Part shown: piece after piece, positions 23,186-35,848 of the stretch
Layout: every line of letters begins with the position of its first letter
Position numbering within the stretch: the stretch's first letter is position 1
From: Omphalotus guepiniiformis
Lineage: Eukaryota > Basidiomycota > Agaricomycetes > Agaricales > Omphalotaceae
Assembly (NCBI GenBank): GCA_028554645.1
Contig: JAQOOI010000074.1
Location: 1-64,000 of the forward strand
DNA: 64,000 nucleotides
Reading direction: 5' to 3'
Program-made: the position numbers and the translations under genes
The notes under the pieces: model-generated
What the model was told of the DNA's origin: nothing
Seen by the model: only the letters and a program-made list of their open reading frames with translations
Databases searched by the model: none

Positions 23186-25376
23186 CTAGAGCTCAGACAG
23201 TCTCTTCTGTATCTTCGTCACAGAGATACCTAGAGCAGATTGAGCTGTAATCTCAACTTCGTTGAAGAAACAATCATACCTAGCACGGGAAACCGTGCAT
23301 TGAGACTAGTCATAGCAAATAGAACGGTAGCGATGTCGTTACGAACGTCACCGCTGCTGAGTGGCCATGATGATTCGATAGTGACTACTTCACGTATCAA
23401 CCATTCAGCAGCAGTCGTCCAGCATGACTGGGTAGAACAAGGTTAACACAACTGCTCCACTTCCATGATCTTGAGAAACAGTCACTCACCCCGATAATCG
23501 GGTCAAGGAAGTCGTAATCTTGATCCAAGATGTATTTAATGACAGCAACGCAAGCCTTCGCAGCTGCAGAGCACTTTTCATACGCAGCAGCGTCGTCTTG
23601 AGCGAATCTCTGATAGAGATGTATCATCGCTGCTTGGACCAATGTATGTACAACAATAAGCGTGTGTTTTTCTTCAGGCATCGTAGCGTTCAGTTGATGG
23701 ACAGGAATTATCGTAGGCAGGAATCGCGTGATCGTAAGCTCTAACGCTTGAATCTCTTCTGGATAGGGCTCGGAAGTATTTAGCCCTATGGTAGAAGAAG
23801 TTAAGCGACCACAATCATTGATATGTGAAGGGAAAGTGGAGCACATACTGTATCTCCAACTCGCGGCCAGCTGGTCGGCACGTGAATATAGGGCAGATGC
23901 CTTCGCTCGAAGAGCCGGAATGGAATAACCACCTGTCACATCTCCCCGCAAGAAGGCTTGGATGGTCTGGAAGCCAGAGCCGGGGGAAATATTACCCTAT
24001 ACATAGCATATGAGTTCTCACCTCATTTCAATCAGACTGGAAATGGCCACTTACCGGACTCATATTCAGTGATGTCCTGTGGCCACGGACAGTTGATAGA
24101 CGTCCAAGGATCCTCGCCATCCAAAAGTACAGCAGGTTTCCGGAGTGCAACGGACCAGCAACGATCCAGGTTATACACCTGCCAAAACGCGAGTATCCGT
24201 TCACCTTCCCTATACCCGGTCTTGATATGCGTCAAATCGAGCCTTTCCCTAGAGGAAGAAGGGCTGTAGCTTGCTTCGCTGGGCACACCAGCCTGCAAGC
24301 CACATTGTACAGCTAACGCCGCCGCAGCACTAGCATGATAGCTGCCTTCTAGTATACGTCCATTAGCCAGGAAGTACATCGATAGGAGGCACGAAGCCTG
24401 AATGACGTCGAGCACTTTATCGCCAATCCGCAGGCCATCGCGAAGAGCATCCAAAGCTTGCGTAAGGAAAATCTCCTCGTGTTGACAAAGGGGTTTCGGC
24501 CGGGAGACGAAGCATGCCCAGAGGTAGATCGAGTTCATAAGGGCAGGGTGTCGCTGCTCGCTTGCTGGTAAGCTCAAGCTCTCTCTCAGATGACCCATAT
24601 GGATTGCAAGCCCGCACTGGTGGCGATGAGGCGAGAAGATGTCCAACCTTAATGTAACCATGGTCAATGAAAAATCCTGAACGAGAATGTGTGAAAACTG
24701 ACAACATCGGACCCAGGTCGAAAGGAGTCTGGTACGTCTGTGGTTCTTCAAAGAATACCTCTGTGGCGAAAGGCGAAGGAGAGGGAGAGAGCCCAGGTAG
24801 ACGGGTCCATGCCGAAGGTGGCGAGTTGTTAGGTTCAGAAGGCAAAATGAATCATCAAAGGCATCGACTCAAAGGGCGACAAAGCGTACCAGAAGGGAAA
24901 GGCGAATGAGAAAGGGATACAGGCGCACTTCCCGGAGAGCCGAAAGATGACGGAGGCGACTCTGAGTGTGCATTGAAGTGAGGGTCATACAATGTTATAG
25001 AAGGCGACACATATTCCGGGTCCTCTAATTCACGGACGCGCTGTTCCAACCGAGTTATGGTTTCGCGGAGAAGTTGAGTCCGCGTCTTCCCCTTGCCATC
25101 GTCATATTCACAACCTTCAGGCTTCTTGGCACGAGTACATTGCTGACATGCGGGCTTATTGCCATCGCATCGCTACAGAAATAGTGTTAGTACAATTGAG
25201 AAGTCGGTGTGCAGCTTCCAATTTAATACCATTTTCCTTTTCCTGCGGGCATAAATAAGCACGGGAAAAATAGATTTAGATGAGATATTGATTACACACC
25301 TGCACCTTAAGCACGCCTTTCCCCTTTGTAGGGTGCTTTGGGCAGCTTTGTCCGTGGAGGAGGGCTTATTGGCCAT
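23186..25376 (-). CDS. Zn2Cys6 fungal transcription factor
   Basis: Binuclear zinc cluster regulator of about 550 aa. The start is the ATG at 25376 (MANKPSSTDK); no upstream in-frame ATG exists. The zinc cluster CLRCRKRKMRCDGNKPACQQCTRAKKPEGC is spread over three exons, one of only 13 nt, and keeps all six cysteines. A heptad-like linker (LLRETITRLEQRVRELE) follows, then a Pro/Ser-rich region and the fungal-specific middle homology region (HRHQCGLAIHMGHLRESL, YLWACFVSRPKPL, LDALRDGLRIGDKVLDVIQASCLLSMYF, EGSYHASAAAALAVQCGL, ERILAFWQVYNLDRCWSVAL, WPQDITEYESG). The 3' end can be read two ways: without the last intron it stops at 23230; with an intron ending at a CAG near 23240 the protein ends QSALGISVTKIQKRLSEL with the stop at 23186. 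The second end looks more natural and lies about 10 bp from the probable LTR. Target genes are unknown. Confidence 0.88.
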
Positions 25377-28300
25377 TGATAGAAGATTCTGTGACACTGA
25401 AGAAACTGCGGAGACGATCTACGGTGCAAACTAAGGCGATGCAAGACCGTAAAAGCAAGGACAAGAGTGACCGGGTGTGAGCTGGAAAGAAACGCGGTAC
25501 GGTGAAGAGGGCCAATCAAGACCTATAAGCAAAGACACAAGGAAAGACCGGCGACACTAAACATGAATTGCGCCTTGGTAGAAGTAGGAAGCGTAGAACA
25601 AGGAAATAAGAACCATCCGTCCCGAGACTGGTATTAAAGGAGAGATCAAATGTGTTTGGGTCAGCACAGCCGAAGTAGAGAGCACGGGGTTGTTACCTTT
25701 CAGGGACACGTCGAATCTGCGATATGGATCTTGCCGACAAGACAAATACGGAACTATGTCATGTTTATGTTTCCGAAACAAATGTCATGCTTGTCGAGGC
25801 TGCCTTCATTGCCTCCTGAAGCATTCATCCGTTAAAACATTTTTGAATTTTCCTAACAGTTCATATCCAGTACTGGATGCTCCACAACGGAGTCGTGCTT
25901 CCTCCTCGATATTTTATAGACTTGGAAGGTCCGACATCACAACACGGTCTTTCCAGACCGCCTCGTTGATGACCACGCTGTAGACATTCGGACCGAGCGA
26001 TGCGCAAAGAGTTTAAGGCGCGCTGTTGAAATTGTACCTAACCCTGCATCATCGGGGTATGGCAGGAAGCATCACGAACCTGCTATTCAGTTTGACTGTA
26101 GTATTTGACATTCAATGTAGTTTGAAAGGTTGATAAAAGAATGAGAATACATATAATGGGCTTAGGCTAGCCCAGAGGACGCGTCGGGAACGTTTTAGCG
26201 ACTGATGAGCCTGCCGTCTTCTGCCGGCTCATCGGCATAGCTATTTATGTGTATTTGCTCTTTGAAATGCTTGCACGTGACAGACGCTTGGCACGGAAGG
26301 GCACGGACCAGGTGAATAGTTCACCAACACAGCCTCAGGATATGTTATTTCTGAAGAGCGAGAAAAACATAAATGAGTAGCCTCCCGCTTATGTACGTCG
26401 CTTGTTATTATGAACGTACTGGTCTCACTTGCCGTTCTTCTCAGCCGTACGGCCCTACGGCTATGATGAGAGACATATCAAGCTCACGGCGATCTTTCGC
26501 CTTCGTCGGAAAACTTAACGGCATGGAGACAACATGGCAATCTGTAATTTCAGCTTTCGATTTCCCCGAGCGAAGAGTATCTCGTCAAGAGCGTCCATGC
26601 CGGAAGATCTTCAAGCAACTTCAAGGCTGGCTTTCAAGTTTCAGAGGTTTAGGATAATCTACATATCCTCACTCAGCCTGGGTTAGAACGGCACTTTCGT
26701 AAAGCCTGGCGGCGGCAGCTTGATCCGCCGAAATCACTTTGGATCATTTCCATGAATACAAGGCAAGTTGGATGAGCTCGAAAATTTACTGCTGAAACTT
26801 GAAAGTGTAGAAGTACCTCTGCTCCACGTCCTTTGATCATTTCGGGATCTGACCGACGGTCGATCTCAATCAGATCAACCTGGGGAAGGTAGAGCCTGCT
26901 GCGCAGAAGCAATTATGATCATCCAAGAGTGAGGATCACCGCGGCTTCGTGCCTGGTAGACAAATACAAAGCAGTACTTATAAGATGTGAGTGTCTGCAA
27001 AGACAAAGGCTTGCATTGCCTCTGAAATGGCACGCAGGTGGCCTTGTTTTCAACGCTGATAACGAGTCACTCACTGACAGATTTCTCGATGCACCGCTCG
27101 AATACCGCGCTTCCGAGGCGCAATCATCAAAGCAAAGGCAGGCGTAGGCAGCTGATGTGTTTGCACAAGGATCACCTCAGCGATTACCCTGATACAATCG
27201 CCAAAGGTCAGTGCGTATGTATTCTGTTTGAACTTACCATTGAGTTGACTCGGAAGATGCTCGTCGCCGACCAATGACGAAGCTTGTAAGGCGGAACAGA
27301 CACGGACACTATGAATGATTCGCCTCTGAGCCTCAGGATTTACGCTTACATAGCTTCATGGGTGACCGTTCGCAATAACCTGAGTGTGTGGAGTCTTACG
27401 GCCCAGAGTCTAGAGACCCCGCAGACAATGAATACACGGTTATACACCTACAATCGACCCCACTGCCGACCTCGAACGAAGCATCCGGTCGTACGTCTTA
27501 CGAATTTCTCAATACTTTCTGCTGGTGAAAGGCGGATACCTTACGAAAATCTTCTCTGTAGGTTCATCGGCGGCCCATCAAGCGAGATATTTCTCCAAGT
27601 TTTAACCTCTCCGACTCTGACCAAATTCCTGGAATCCACCCTCCACCGAGCTAGTTTTCTATTTCGTGTAACTCGTGACCAAGAGTCCAGTCGTCACCTC
27701 CATGTTCACCGTGTTATCACCCTGTAATACGACCCGAGAAGAACTTTATAGAATATACTAGACACCTGGTCCCCGGGTCTACCTCACTTCCTTTCCCGCT
27801 CTTCCAGGCACTCCCCTCCATGATCCATCTTACGGATGAACACCTTTGTGGCGAAGGTCCGAATGATTTCCAGTGACAGGCATCGTCACAGCGGGTCATA
27901 GATGATGGTACACGTTATACTGTATGTTTACAGCGACCGGTGCCTGTCGAAGCCCTTCCCCTTCCTTATTTCTTTTGTTAAACTTGCTTACTTCCTTGAA
28001 TTATTCTTCAAGTATTCTTTCCATGGGTAAACCCTGGACATGTTTGAAGCCGAATCGGCTCAGATCAAAGTTTTGTGTGGGGTGGTCAACCTTTGATGGG
28101 CCCCGTAAAGCATGTCCCCATGAGAGAAAAGAGCGATCGTCGGAGTTCAGTTCTGTAAGTATGTACATACTTACATACTTACCACAGACTTGCATATATC
28201 TCAGCCAAAAGTTGAGGTCTGAGGACGGCGGACGCTACTGTTCTTCAAAAGCCTGCCGTTGGCCCTATCACATGGATGACTGAACTGAATAAGGTGTCCC

Positions 28301-28459
28301 CTGGAGACGACTTCTACAAGTAACCCCTTCCCTCGGTTTTCACGGAATTATAAACATGATAAACATATGTAGATCTCCTGTCACTCTGAAAGACTGTATC
28401 TGACTATCTCAATATATACAACTCAATCCGTGAAGGTTTATCCGTCTGAAATATGTACA
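25377..28459. other. Gene-poor stretch left of the Harbinger element
   Basis: About 3 kb with only short, unrelated open frames on both strands. No protein family, RNA gene or transposon end was recognised. A 20-bp palindrome lies at 28155-28174. Confidence 0.45.
28155..28174. repeat. 20-bp perfect palindrome
   Basis: GTAAGTATGTACATACTTAC is its own reverse complement and is followed by another partial copy (ATACTTACC). It could be a dimeric protein-binding site or chance. Confidence 0.85.
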
Positions 28460-28462
28460 TTA

Positions 28463-28490
28463 GAGCCCGTTCGTGTTCCCGGCCGATGTC
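28463..28490 (+). repeat. Left terminal inverted repeat of the Harbinger element
   Basis: 28 bp identical in inverse orientation to 31527-31554. Preceded by the TTA target duplication at 28460-28462. After one mismatch the similarity continues for three more bases. Confidence 0.95.
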
Positions 28491-28760
28491 CGCTCTGCCT
28501 TGTAATTTGGCGTGAAAACAAGACTGAAGCGAAATCTGTCCGCTTTTGGGTGATCAGCTTACTCAGAGCGTGCGTTCGGTGTCCCGATTTAGCTTTCAAA
28601 GCTGTCACAGGCCGTCGTCGTCGTCGTGTAGTACTGACATCGACAAGGCTTCGTCTTCATCACATATTCTCTATTTAAGTGCTCTGGGGCACATCTCACA
28701 GTCTTTACTTTGTTCTCTATAACTATATCTCTATTGCTGCTACACATATATAACATCAAC

Positions 28761-29955
28761 ATGGCCAAAAAGTGTGTATGGACAGATACAGACAACCAAA
28801 TCATGGTCAAAGAGCTCGTGCGACTAAAGACAGCAGGGCAGCAGGCTGACAGTGGTTGGAAGAAAGATGCATGGGTCTCTGTTGCTGCAGTTTTAAAGCA
28901 AGAAGGAGTTAATAAAGGTGGCGAGAAGACTTGGGCAAAATGTCAGGATCATTTTGGAAAATGTACGTCCTACTCCTCATGCATACAGTCACCACATGTT
29001 TAGTGCTTTTATCATAATTTCAAAAGCTCCTTCAAGGATGTCCTCATTCTTAGCAGAAAGTCTGGTTTTGGGTGGGATGATGCATCAAAAATGGTTGTAG
29101 CTACTGAGGCTGTCTGGAGCAATGAACTCGAGGTATGTGATGAACTTGAATCCATGACTCGGATCTCGTATTCAAGCTATATGAGCCTATAGAGGAATCC
29201 GAAATACAAGTTTTGGAAGACCCATCCTTTTCCGCTTTTCAACGACATGATATATCTTGTTGAAGGAGTTATGGCAACGGGTGCAGGTGCTTTTCATCCA
29301 GGATCTCAGAGCACGTCAGTTTCGCTTTCACGGAACAGTAGTATCTCTTCAGCCAATACTACACCCACAAATGAGCAGGAAGCACTTGGCGAAGGTGATG
29401 ATACTTCGAGTCAGGGCAACGAGGCAATCGGTAACAGCACTTCAGTGACGCAAAATATGGATGATAATGAGTTGAGGCAGGGTGGCTTGAATAGCACCGA
29501 AAAAGTATGTGACATGATTTCTGTACGATAAAGTGCCTAGTCTCAAAGTTACGCAGACCATAGATATAACTTCCTCACCTCCACAGCCCCCTCGAGAAAC
29601 TCGCAAACGTCAACGTGCTGACTCAGACTCTCCCAACACCCGAGAGATAACCTCGTCAGCACGCCGCAGTGCTAGTGGTCGCATTATTCGCAACTCTGAT
29701 GCCACTATGGACATGGCAAATGCAATGCGAACTCTTGCGGGAGCTATGGCAACAGAACCATCCACGCCACAGCGGCGTCGCGAAGCTATCAAGCTACTTG
29801 AGGAAGATGCAGAATTCTCAGATGACGAAGAAATCAAGATACTACAACTTTTTGCGCGGAAGAAGTCGGTTGCAGATAGCTATGTGGCAATTGGCAAGAA
29901 GGAGCGTCGGATCAAGTTCATCAGAGCTGAGCTCGCAGAAGTATATAATTATTAG
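28761..29955 (+). CDS. Harbinger accessory protein with Myb/SANT-like DNA-binding domain
   Basis: About 345 aa. The N-terminus has the trihelix/Myb-SANT-like pattern of transposon-encoded DNA-binding proteins: VWTDTDNQIMVKELVRLK, GWKKDAWVSVAAVL, TWAKCQDHFGK, then SGFGWDDASKMVVATEAVW and KFWKTHPFPLFNDM. A Ser/Thr/Asn-rich linker, a basic RETRKRQRADSDS stretch and a helical C-terminus (RREAIKLLEEDAEFSDDEEIKIL, ERRIKFIRAELAEVY) follow. Introns after the codon for NELE (GTATGT) and after STEK (GTATGT, about 50 nt) close in frame. The first (GTACGTCC near 28964) is one base out with the nearest acceptors, so the first junction is uncertain. In related elements this protein binds the ends and helps nuclear import of the transposase. 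Confidence 0.85.
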
Positions 29956-29959
29956 TACT

Positions 29960-31364
29960 TTATTGGGTTGCTCGTTCAGCAAGTACTGCCTGATAGTCTA
30001 CCCACATCTGCTGTGCAATTCTATCACGTCGTGCTTCACCCCGTCTTTTCTCCTCTGGTGATATCTGAAATCCTAAGTCCTCTTCCGATATTTCTTGCAC
30101 CGGTGATGTCTCCGAATCAGAGAATGCTTCACTTGCCAAATTATCCTCCACATCCAACGCAAACTCATTAGGTGCATGTTCTCGGATGTAATTGTGAAGA
30201 ACACACATAGCAGGCACAAACATGGCTTGAGTCTTTGTATTGTATTCTGGTGATGCAACCATAAGAGAGAATCGACGTTTGGTAACACCAAATATACGTT
30301 CAACTACATTCCGCGCTGAAGCATGTCGCAAGTTGAAAAGTTCCTTGTAATCTTTTGGTCTAGATGGAAAATTGGTTTAGTATATGCAAGTCTGATACAT
30401 AGTCTAATAGACCCTTGAAATCCACGTACTTCTGAATACCTCGACTCCATTCTTTGAGATGATAACGAACATTTCGATATGGAGTCATGAGTACATCACA
30501 AATCGGAAATCCTGCATCTGCCAGATAGTACCTTCCAGCTGGTATCGCAAAGTCTCGTGCTCGGATGTATTCAAAAATTGCACTGTCTGCTGCACTCCCT
30601 TCCCATCCACTACATATATAGGTATAGCGAAGACCAAAATCACAAGCAGCAAATACATTCTGGCTGAGGCGGCCCTTCCGGTTACGGTAACGTGCTGAAT
30701 CCTTCTCGTGAACCCAACTGTCAACATGGCTGCAATCAATTGCACCACGACAGTGGTGAAAGTAGGGATATAGTTTCGGTTCTCTTCGGATTTCAAGCGG
30801 GCACTCATCAGGAGGAGGGTGAAGATGAACATGGTAGAATGGGGTGCACACGAGCATCCCTAAGATATGGTGAACATATCTACACACCATGGTCAATGAC
30901 TGTTTGTACATGAATATAATCATGAAACTCAACCGTATTATTGTATCATTACTACGTTGGAACCTTTCTGCCAACATCCGGACACTACATCCAGTCCTTG
31001 CAAGATGCAAGAAGATAGCCAGCTGCTCATCAGGGGAAATACCATTCCTACTCCAATGAAGATACCCTCGATGCTGTAGGTCATTAGAAAGTGTCCGAAA
31101 TACATGCTTTTTCACCCCAAGCTGCTCTTGAATCCGTAGATGATGCCCGTCCAATAGCTCGTCAATCCATTTCTGGCCAGTCAGAATTGACGTTCGCATT
31201 GGTTCAGGTGCTGAGGGTATCCTGGCTGCCACCATCACTGCTGCTGCCATTGCACTGATTAGGACAGCAGATCTTGCTACGTTTCTCCTGTCCTGGTCAT
31301 GCTGCAATGAGTGGCCAGTAGTAGGAGACTCGGAATCAGAATCGGATCCAGTATCATGAACCAT
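29960..31364 (-). CDS. Harbinger (DDE_Tnp_4/HARBI1-like) transposase
   Basis: About 420 aa. The start is the ATG at 31364 (MVHDTGSDSDSES). An HTH-like segment (PDEQLAIFLHLARTGCSVRMLAERFQRSNDTI) precedes the RNase H-like nuclease. The three catalytic acidic residues are recognisable: Asp in GAIDCSHV, Asp in YYLADAGFP and Glu in RNVVERIFGVTKRRF. One intron (GTCGAGG donor after LKEW, acceptor before the codons for PKDYKELFNLRHAS) closes in frame, and a possible 54-nt in-frame intron lies near NDTIIR. The C-terminal part contains VLHNYIREH, usual for the family. No stops or shifts are seen, so the enzyme may be active. Confidence 0.93.
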
Positions 31365-31526
31365 TGCATTGAACGAGGTAGACAAAGCTAGAACACGGTG
31401 TTTTCGACGAAGTATCTACAGCTGTGGGAACGCGTAAGCACTGTGACAGGTTGTGGACTCCAGCCCTTTCGAGACCCGTGAGAATCAGCCTCGACGTATT
31501 GCTAGGCGGACCAGATTATCCAAGCA

Positions 31527-31554
31527 GACATCGGCCGGGAACACGAACGGGCTC
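31527..31554 (-). repeat. Right terminal inverted repeat of the Harbinger element
   Basis: Exact inverse copy of 28463-28490, followed by TTA at 31555-31557. Confidence 0.95.
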
Positions 31555-31557
31555 TTA

Positions 31558-32464
31558 CATACTTACCACACTCACCGTAGCAGCGGTCCGCCCCTTCACC
31601 CGTATCTCGCATTTGTCTCCATGTCCTTTCTGTACAATGTGGGTGTTTTGATATGCCAGAAGCCTGAGATGTATAAGCTGATTCAATTGCAGTACAAGCT
31701 TGAAATATGAGCTGATTCAAATTGCAGTACATATTCGTAGTAACGTTCTTCCCTGTTGAAGCCTGTTCTTCCCTGGAGGCTGGGTCATGGGCATTGGGCA
31801 AAGCCTAGCTAACCGAGTCGAATCCGACGTACGGACCCTGGCTCGGGGACATATAGGGCCATATATGCTCATCTATCTTCGGTGGGCCGAGACTCCTTTC
31901 ACTTCACGGTACTTTTACAGTAACTGTCCTCATTATTTCTTCTATGATCATCGCCTCTGCAGGGCCTAGAGTAATTTCTTCATCCTTGGAAGAACCCGAC
32001 TAATAAGGTCTTCATTCATCCATGTTCAAGAATTAGGAGGAATGTGCCTTCATAAGTATCCATCGTTTTATGGGATCGCAAACTAAACATACATGTGTAC
32101 TTCCACTGTGCAGTACTTATGCATGGTCCAACATCAGCTGATCAGAATAAACCTTAGGGCATGGCACGAATGACTCAAAAAGTTTTCCAAGTATACAATA
32201 TATCCGCTGTATACAAGCTAGGCTTTTTCATGATGAATCCGATACAGAATGAGGTAAGGTATCACAAGAAATCAAGGTGAGGTCTCGGGGACTACTGGTA
32301 CGATCAAAGCAATGAGAAAGAAACTAGCATAATTAAAAACAGAAAAGGTCCCGGTCAACGATTGATATCAAAACACATGCATGCTAGGAATATGCGAAGA
32401 TGATTGAGATCGCACTCACGATATGTTAATTGTACATTTGAAGCAAAGATTGAAGGTGTTAGGG
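31558..32464. other. Intergenic stretch right of the Harbinger element
   Basis: About 0.9 kb without a recognised gene. Confidence 0.45.
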
Positions 32465-35400
32465 CTAGTAAGCGCCGTTTGATCGCTCTCCGTGAGGCGT
32501 CAGTGCACTAGCACTAGAGTTGGAATGTGTTCTGAAGTATCCTGTGGCCTGAGATGTTTGTTGAGACTGTTGTTCTACCAAGCGCTTCTCCCGTGCATGA
32601 GCCTGCCGTACGTATGCATAGCGCTGGAAATGATTGAGTGATTGTAAAAACACCACGCCGACCTGCCGAATCACGATAGAATTAAAAAAAGAGTAAGCAT
32701 CGATATGAGTCACAGCTATTATGGCATGAGGGGTTATACCATAGTATCAAGAACTTACTGGAAAAGCGCGGAGATGATCAAAGAGGTCTACAGTAGCTTC
32801 TCTGACTGATTCCTTCTGGTGGAAAAGACCAAATGCTAAAGGGAGCAAGCCACCGCTGTGTGGCATCAAATATGATAAAAGCTGCGAATAGTAAAAGTTA
32901 GGTCAAATCGACAGCAAGCATCAGTGGCGGAACATCAGCTTACTTCCACCACTTGATCATACGACTTCACATTGTCAGCTAGTGTGCGCAGGATCATGTA
33001 AGCTTCCGAGTCCAGTAAATTCCTTGCATGGCGAAGTCGGTATATTTGATGTAAAACGTCGAAGCCATGTATTGGGTTGGAAGTTAGAGCTTTTGCAAAG
33101 TCCTAGGCGGTGTCATCAGCGAAACTCGATATCGATTACAAAACGTGTAAACTCTAGCTTACTGCAGCGATATATTGGTAGCTGTTCGTTGTCCTCCAAG
33201 CCTCTATACGATGCGCATTAGCGACGAGCTCCTTTAAACCTGCCTGCTCGTCATGAAAGACAATTCCACTTCCTATCTGGGGAAGACGACTCGGAGGCCC
33301 CTCTGTGAAAGGAGAACTGGGGTATCCAATCTTTGTAGTCCCACTCACTTCCTCCTCATAGCGCGAAGCAAGCCTGACGAAACGAGCAACATACTCCGTG
33401 AAACGTACACGAACAAGGCCTTCACCGAAATGATACTCGATGGCTGACTTGATCTACGAATAAGGAAGACACACGTCAATCATAGCACAGAGGCGAAGGC
33501 GGAGTTGAAACAACTGATGTCCTCGATGAACAGATTATCGGCATTGTCGGATTTCACCACAAAATCAGCTTTTGTCGCATCTTTACCTTTCACCACATCG
33601 TCTTCACTGCCAAGTGATGATTCAGCTTTGAGTGTACCCGTCCGACTGATCAAAGGGGTCATAAGCCCAATTGGGGCCGCTGGATACTTGCTATGTATGT
33701 CCTTTGCTACCGTCACGCTTCCAGTACTGATGTCTAGAAGCAAGTCCCAGGAACGAGAAGCTTCGAAGATTGGATTGGTCACGCCTGCGATATAAGCTGG
33801 CCTGTGAAACAGACAGGAAATCTCGACTGAGCTAAAACCAATGGTCTAGACAAAACACACGTACACCGACTCCCATTCGTCTTTGTTATTCAGATTTGCA
33901 TATGGAAATGCCCTTTCTACAAACCCTCTTAGAACCGCACCGCATCCGGATCCAAGCGCGCATGCTGCTAGAACGAAGCTAGAGACTTCGCCTGCAGGTC
34001 GCCGATGTCCTAGGAAAATGATCTTTTTCCCCGTCACCAGCGCATTGAATAGAATTATAATAGGATGGGTTTGTGGACCGCTGGTATGTAGATGGGGATG
34101 TTGCGGGCCCGATACTATGTGAGAAGAGAACACTTTGATTAATGTGATCAAGGAATACTATGTTGAAACATTTAAATCAGCAACACAGCCAAGGCAGCAG
34201 CAAGGGTACTTGATTCAAAAGAAACAATGAGACTTACATCACCGACCTCTTCGGGGAATGTAGACAGAGGCATCTTAATAGGTAGCTTGTGATCTTTGTA
34301 GTCCACAGTGGTATGAAAAAAATGGGTATCTTTCACCATCCCCGGTCGAACATGTGCGTCGTAGGATGTTGTCGCTCGGTTCAATGGTATGCGTGCGCCA
34401 GGATTAAGATGAGCGCCATGAGACGACCCAGACGACGCATCAGTAGACCTCCTTCTCCGACCAGAACCGACCATCGTCCCGCTTGTCGTAGTCGCCAAAC
34501 TGCTTGCATCGCCTGAATCACCATTCGCCACGAGATCAAGACCACTCTCATCACCAACCCAGACTGCACTCCCGCCAAGCGTAAATGACGAATCCGAGGG
34601 CGGGCTCACAGATGACGCAGCCGTACTCGAAGTAATAGCACTGCTCTCTGTATCAGCACGATCTCTCCCAGGCCTACTACTGCCTTCCCAAACTGAATCA
34701 GATCTAGCACGATTCTCGTCCAATGTGCGCTCCTTTTCCCGATTACGCGTCAGGAGCCCCTCCTCGAAACTCCTGTAGGACTCGGCAGAGTTGGTCGCAC
34801 GATGTTGTGCCTGCGGTTGTTGAAGCTTCGATATCCCCACAACCGAATTCCAGCTGGCCGGCCGACCACCTTGCTGTGGTGGTTGTAAATGCTTGAACTT
34901 CTCAGCGAATATATCCTTCCGTTCTGATACACGCATGATCATTTTCTCGTGTCGGGAGAGAACAGGCGCGCCTGTGAAATCCATAGAGTTGACGGCATCG
35001 AAGAGACGAGCAAGACAGTCTTGCGATGGATTAGAAAGGTAATCGTCGAGAGCCATAAGTAGAACAGGCTGAGAACTTTATCATCTATCAAGGCCCCTTC
35101 ATACCAGAGAACGATATACTTTACCTTGAATATCTGAATGAATGGATGACGCGTGCATATCGCCAATGCCAACACCTTCGCACCTCTGAAAACAAACAAT
35201 ATCGGTAATTTAGCGTTTTTCGCTATCCACAATGCGTGAACAGAATCCAACAAACGTACCTGTCCAACGTCTTATCATGCTTCGTCCTAACGAGGTTCAA
35301 TACACACAACAAGTCCGGTTTATCCCCTTCCTCCTCCTCTCCAGGTAATCCCGCAGACTTGAGCTCTGGCGAATCCAACGCAAGCACAGGCGATATCGTA

Positions 35401-35848
35401 TTAAACGGCGTCTGATTTAAGAAGAATATCGTCCAATCGTCCAACTGAGTCTCCGCGCCGTCAGGCAACATCGACATCGCAAGTACCCTTCACATCGACA
35501 GCCCAATCAACACACGAGAGATATAAGAGGTTCAGCGCATCAGTCGTTTCGTTCGTTTCGCGAGTCACAGGGTTGCAACCCAAGTTGAAGTTGAAAAGTC
35601 CAATCATCCAGAGTCAAATCCAAAGTCAAATCGGACGAAAATCATCCACAAACAAAATGGGGGTAAAATATGCCAATAAAATGCCAGGTCAGAACAGCCG
35701 CGCGCAAGTTGACATAAAAATTGACAATCAATACACACGATTCATCGACACCGAGAGGTTGCGGGAACTGATACTTGAGTTGGGCGCCTTCTAGGATATG
35801 AAACTCGGCCAGAAGCACGAAAGAGCAATGATTTCCAGAGCTGCTCAT
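32465..35848 (-). CDS. AFI1: Afi1/SPA-domain (DENN-like) polarity and vesicle-trafficking protein
   Basis: About 830 aa in about ten exons, start ATG at 35848 (MSSSGNHCSFVLLAEFHI). It matches the Afi1 layout. The N-terminal docking domain ([97 protein letters not shown]) is followed by a Ser-rich low-complexity insert (about residues 190-340). The SPA/DENN part then reads GPQTHPIIILFNALVTGKKIIFLGHRRPAGEVSSFVL, GCGAVLRGFVERAFPYANL and PIFEASRSWDLLLDISTG. The C-terminus is Gln/Ser-rich. In yeast Afi1 binds the Arf3 GTPase and helps polarised growth. One junction (after FIEDI, about 33540-33480) does not close in frame with the first GT; a 35-nt canonical intron does. Confidence 0.88.

Larger units (their letters stand above)
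28463..31554. mobile_element. Complete PIF/Harbinger-type DNA transposon (3,092 bp)
   Basis: Defined by 28-bp perfect terminal inverted repeats (28463-28490 and 31527-31554, beginning GAGCCCGTTCGTG) and by a TTA immediately outside each end (28460-28462 and 31555-31557), the 3-bp target duplication expected for this superfamily. It carries the two genes typical of autonomous Harbinger elements, a Myb/SANT-like protein on the plus strand and a DDE transposase on the minus strand, arranged tail to tail with 4 bp between their stop codons. The identical repeats and open transposase frame suggest a fairly recent insertion. Confidence 0.95.

Noticed and set aside
27311..27727. 138-codon open frame on the plus strand
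   Set aside because: No family motif, no neighbouring exons, composition like the surrounding non-coding DNA.
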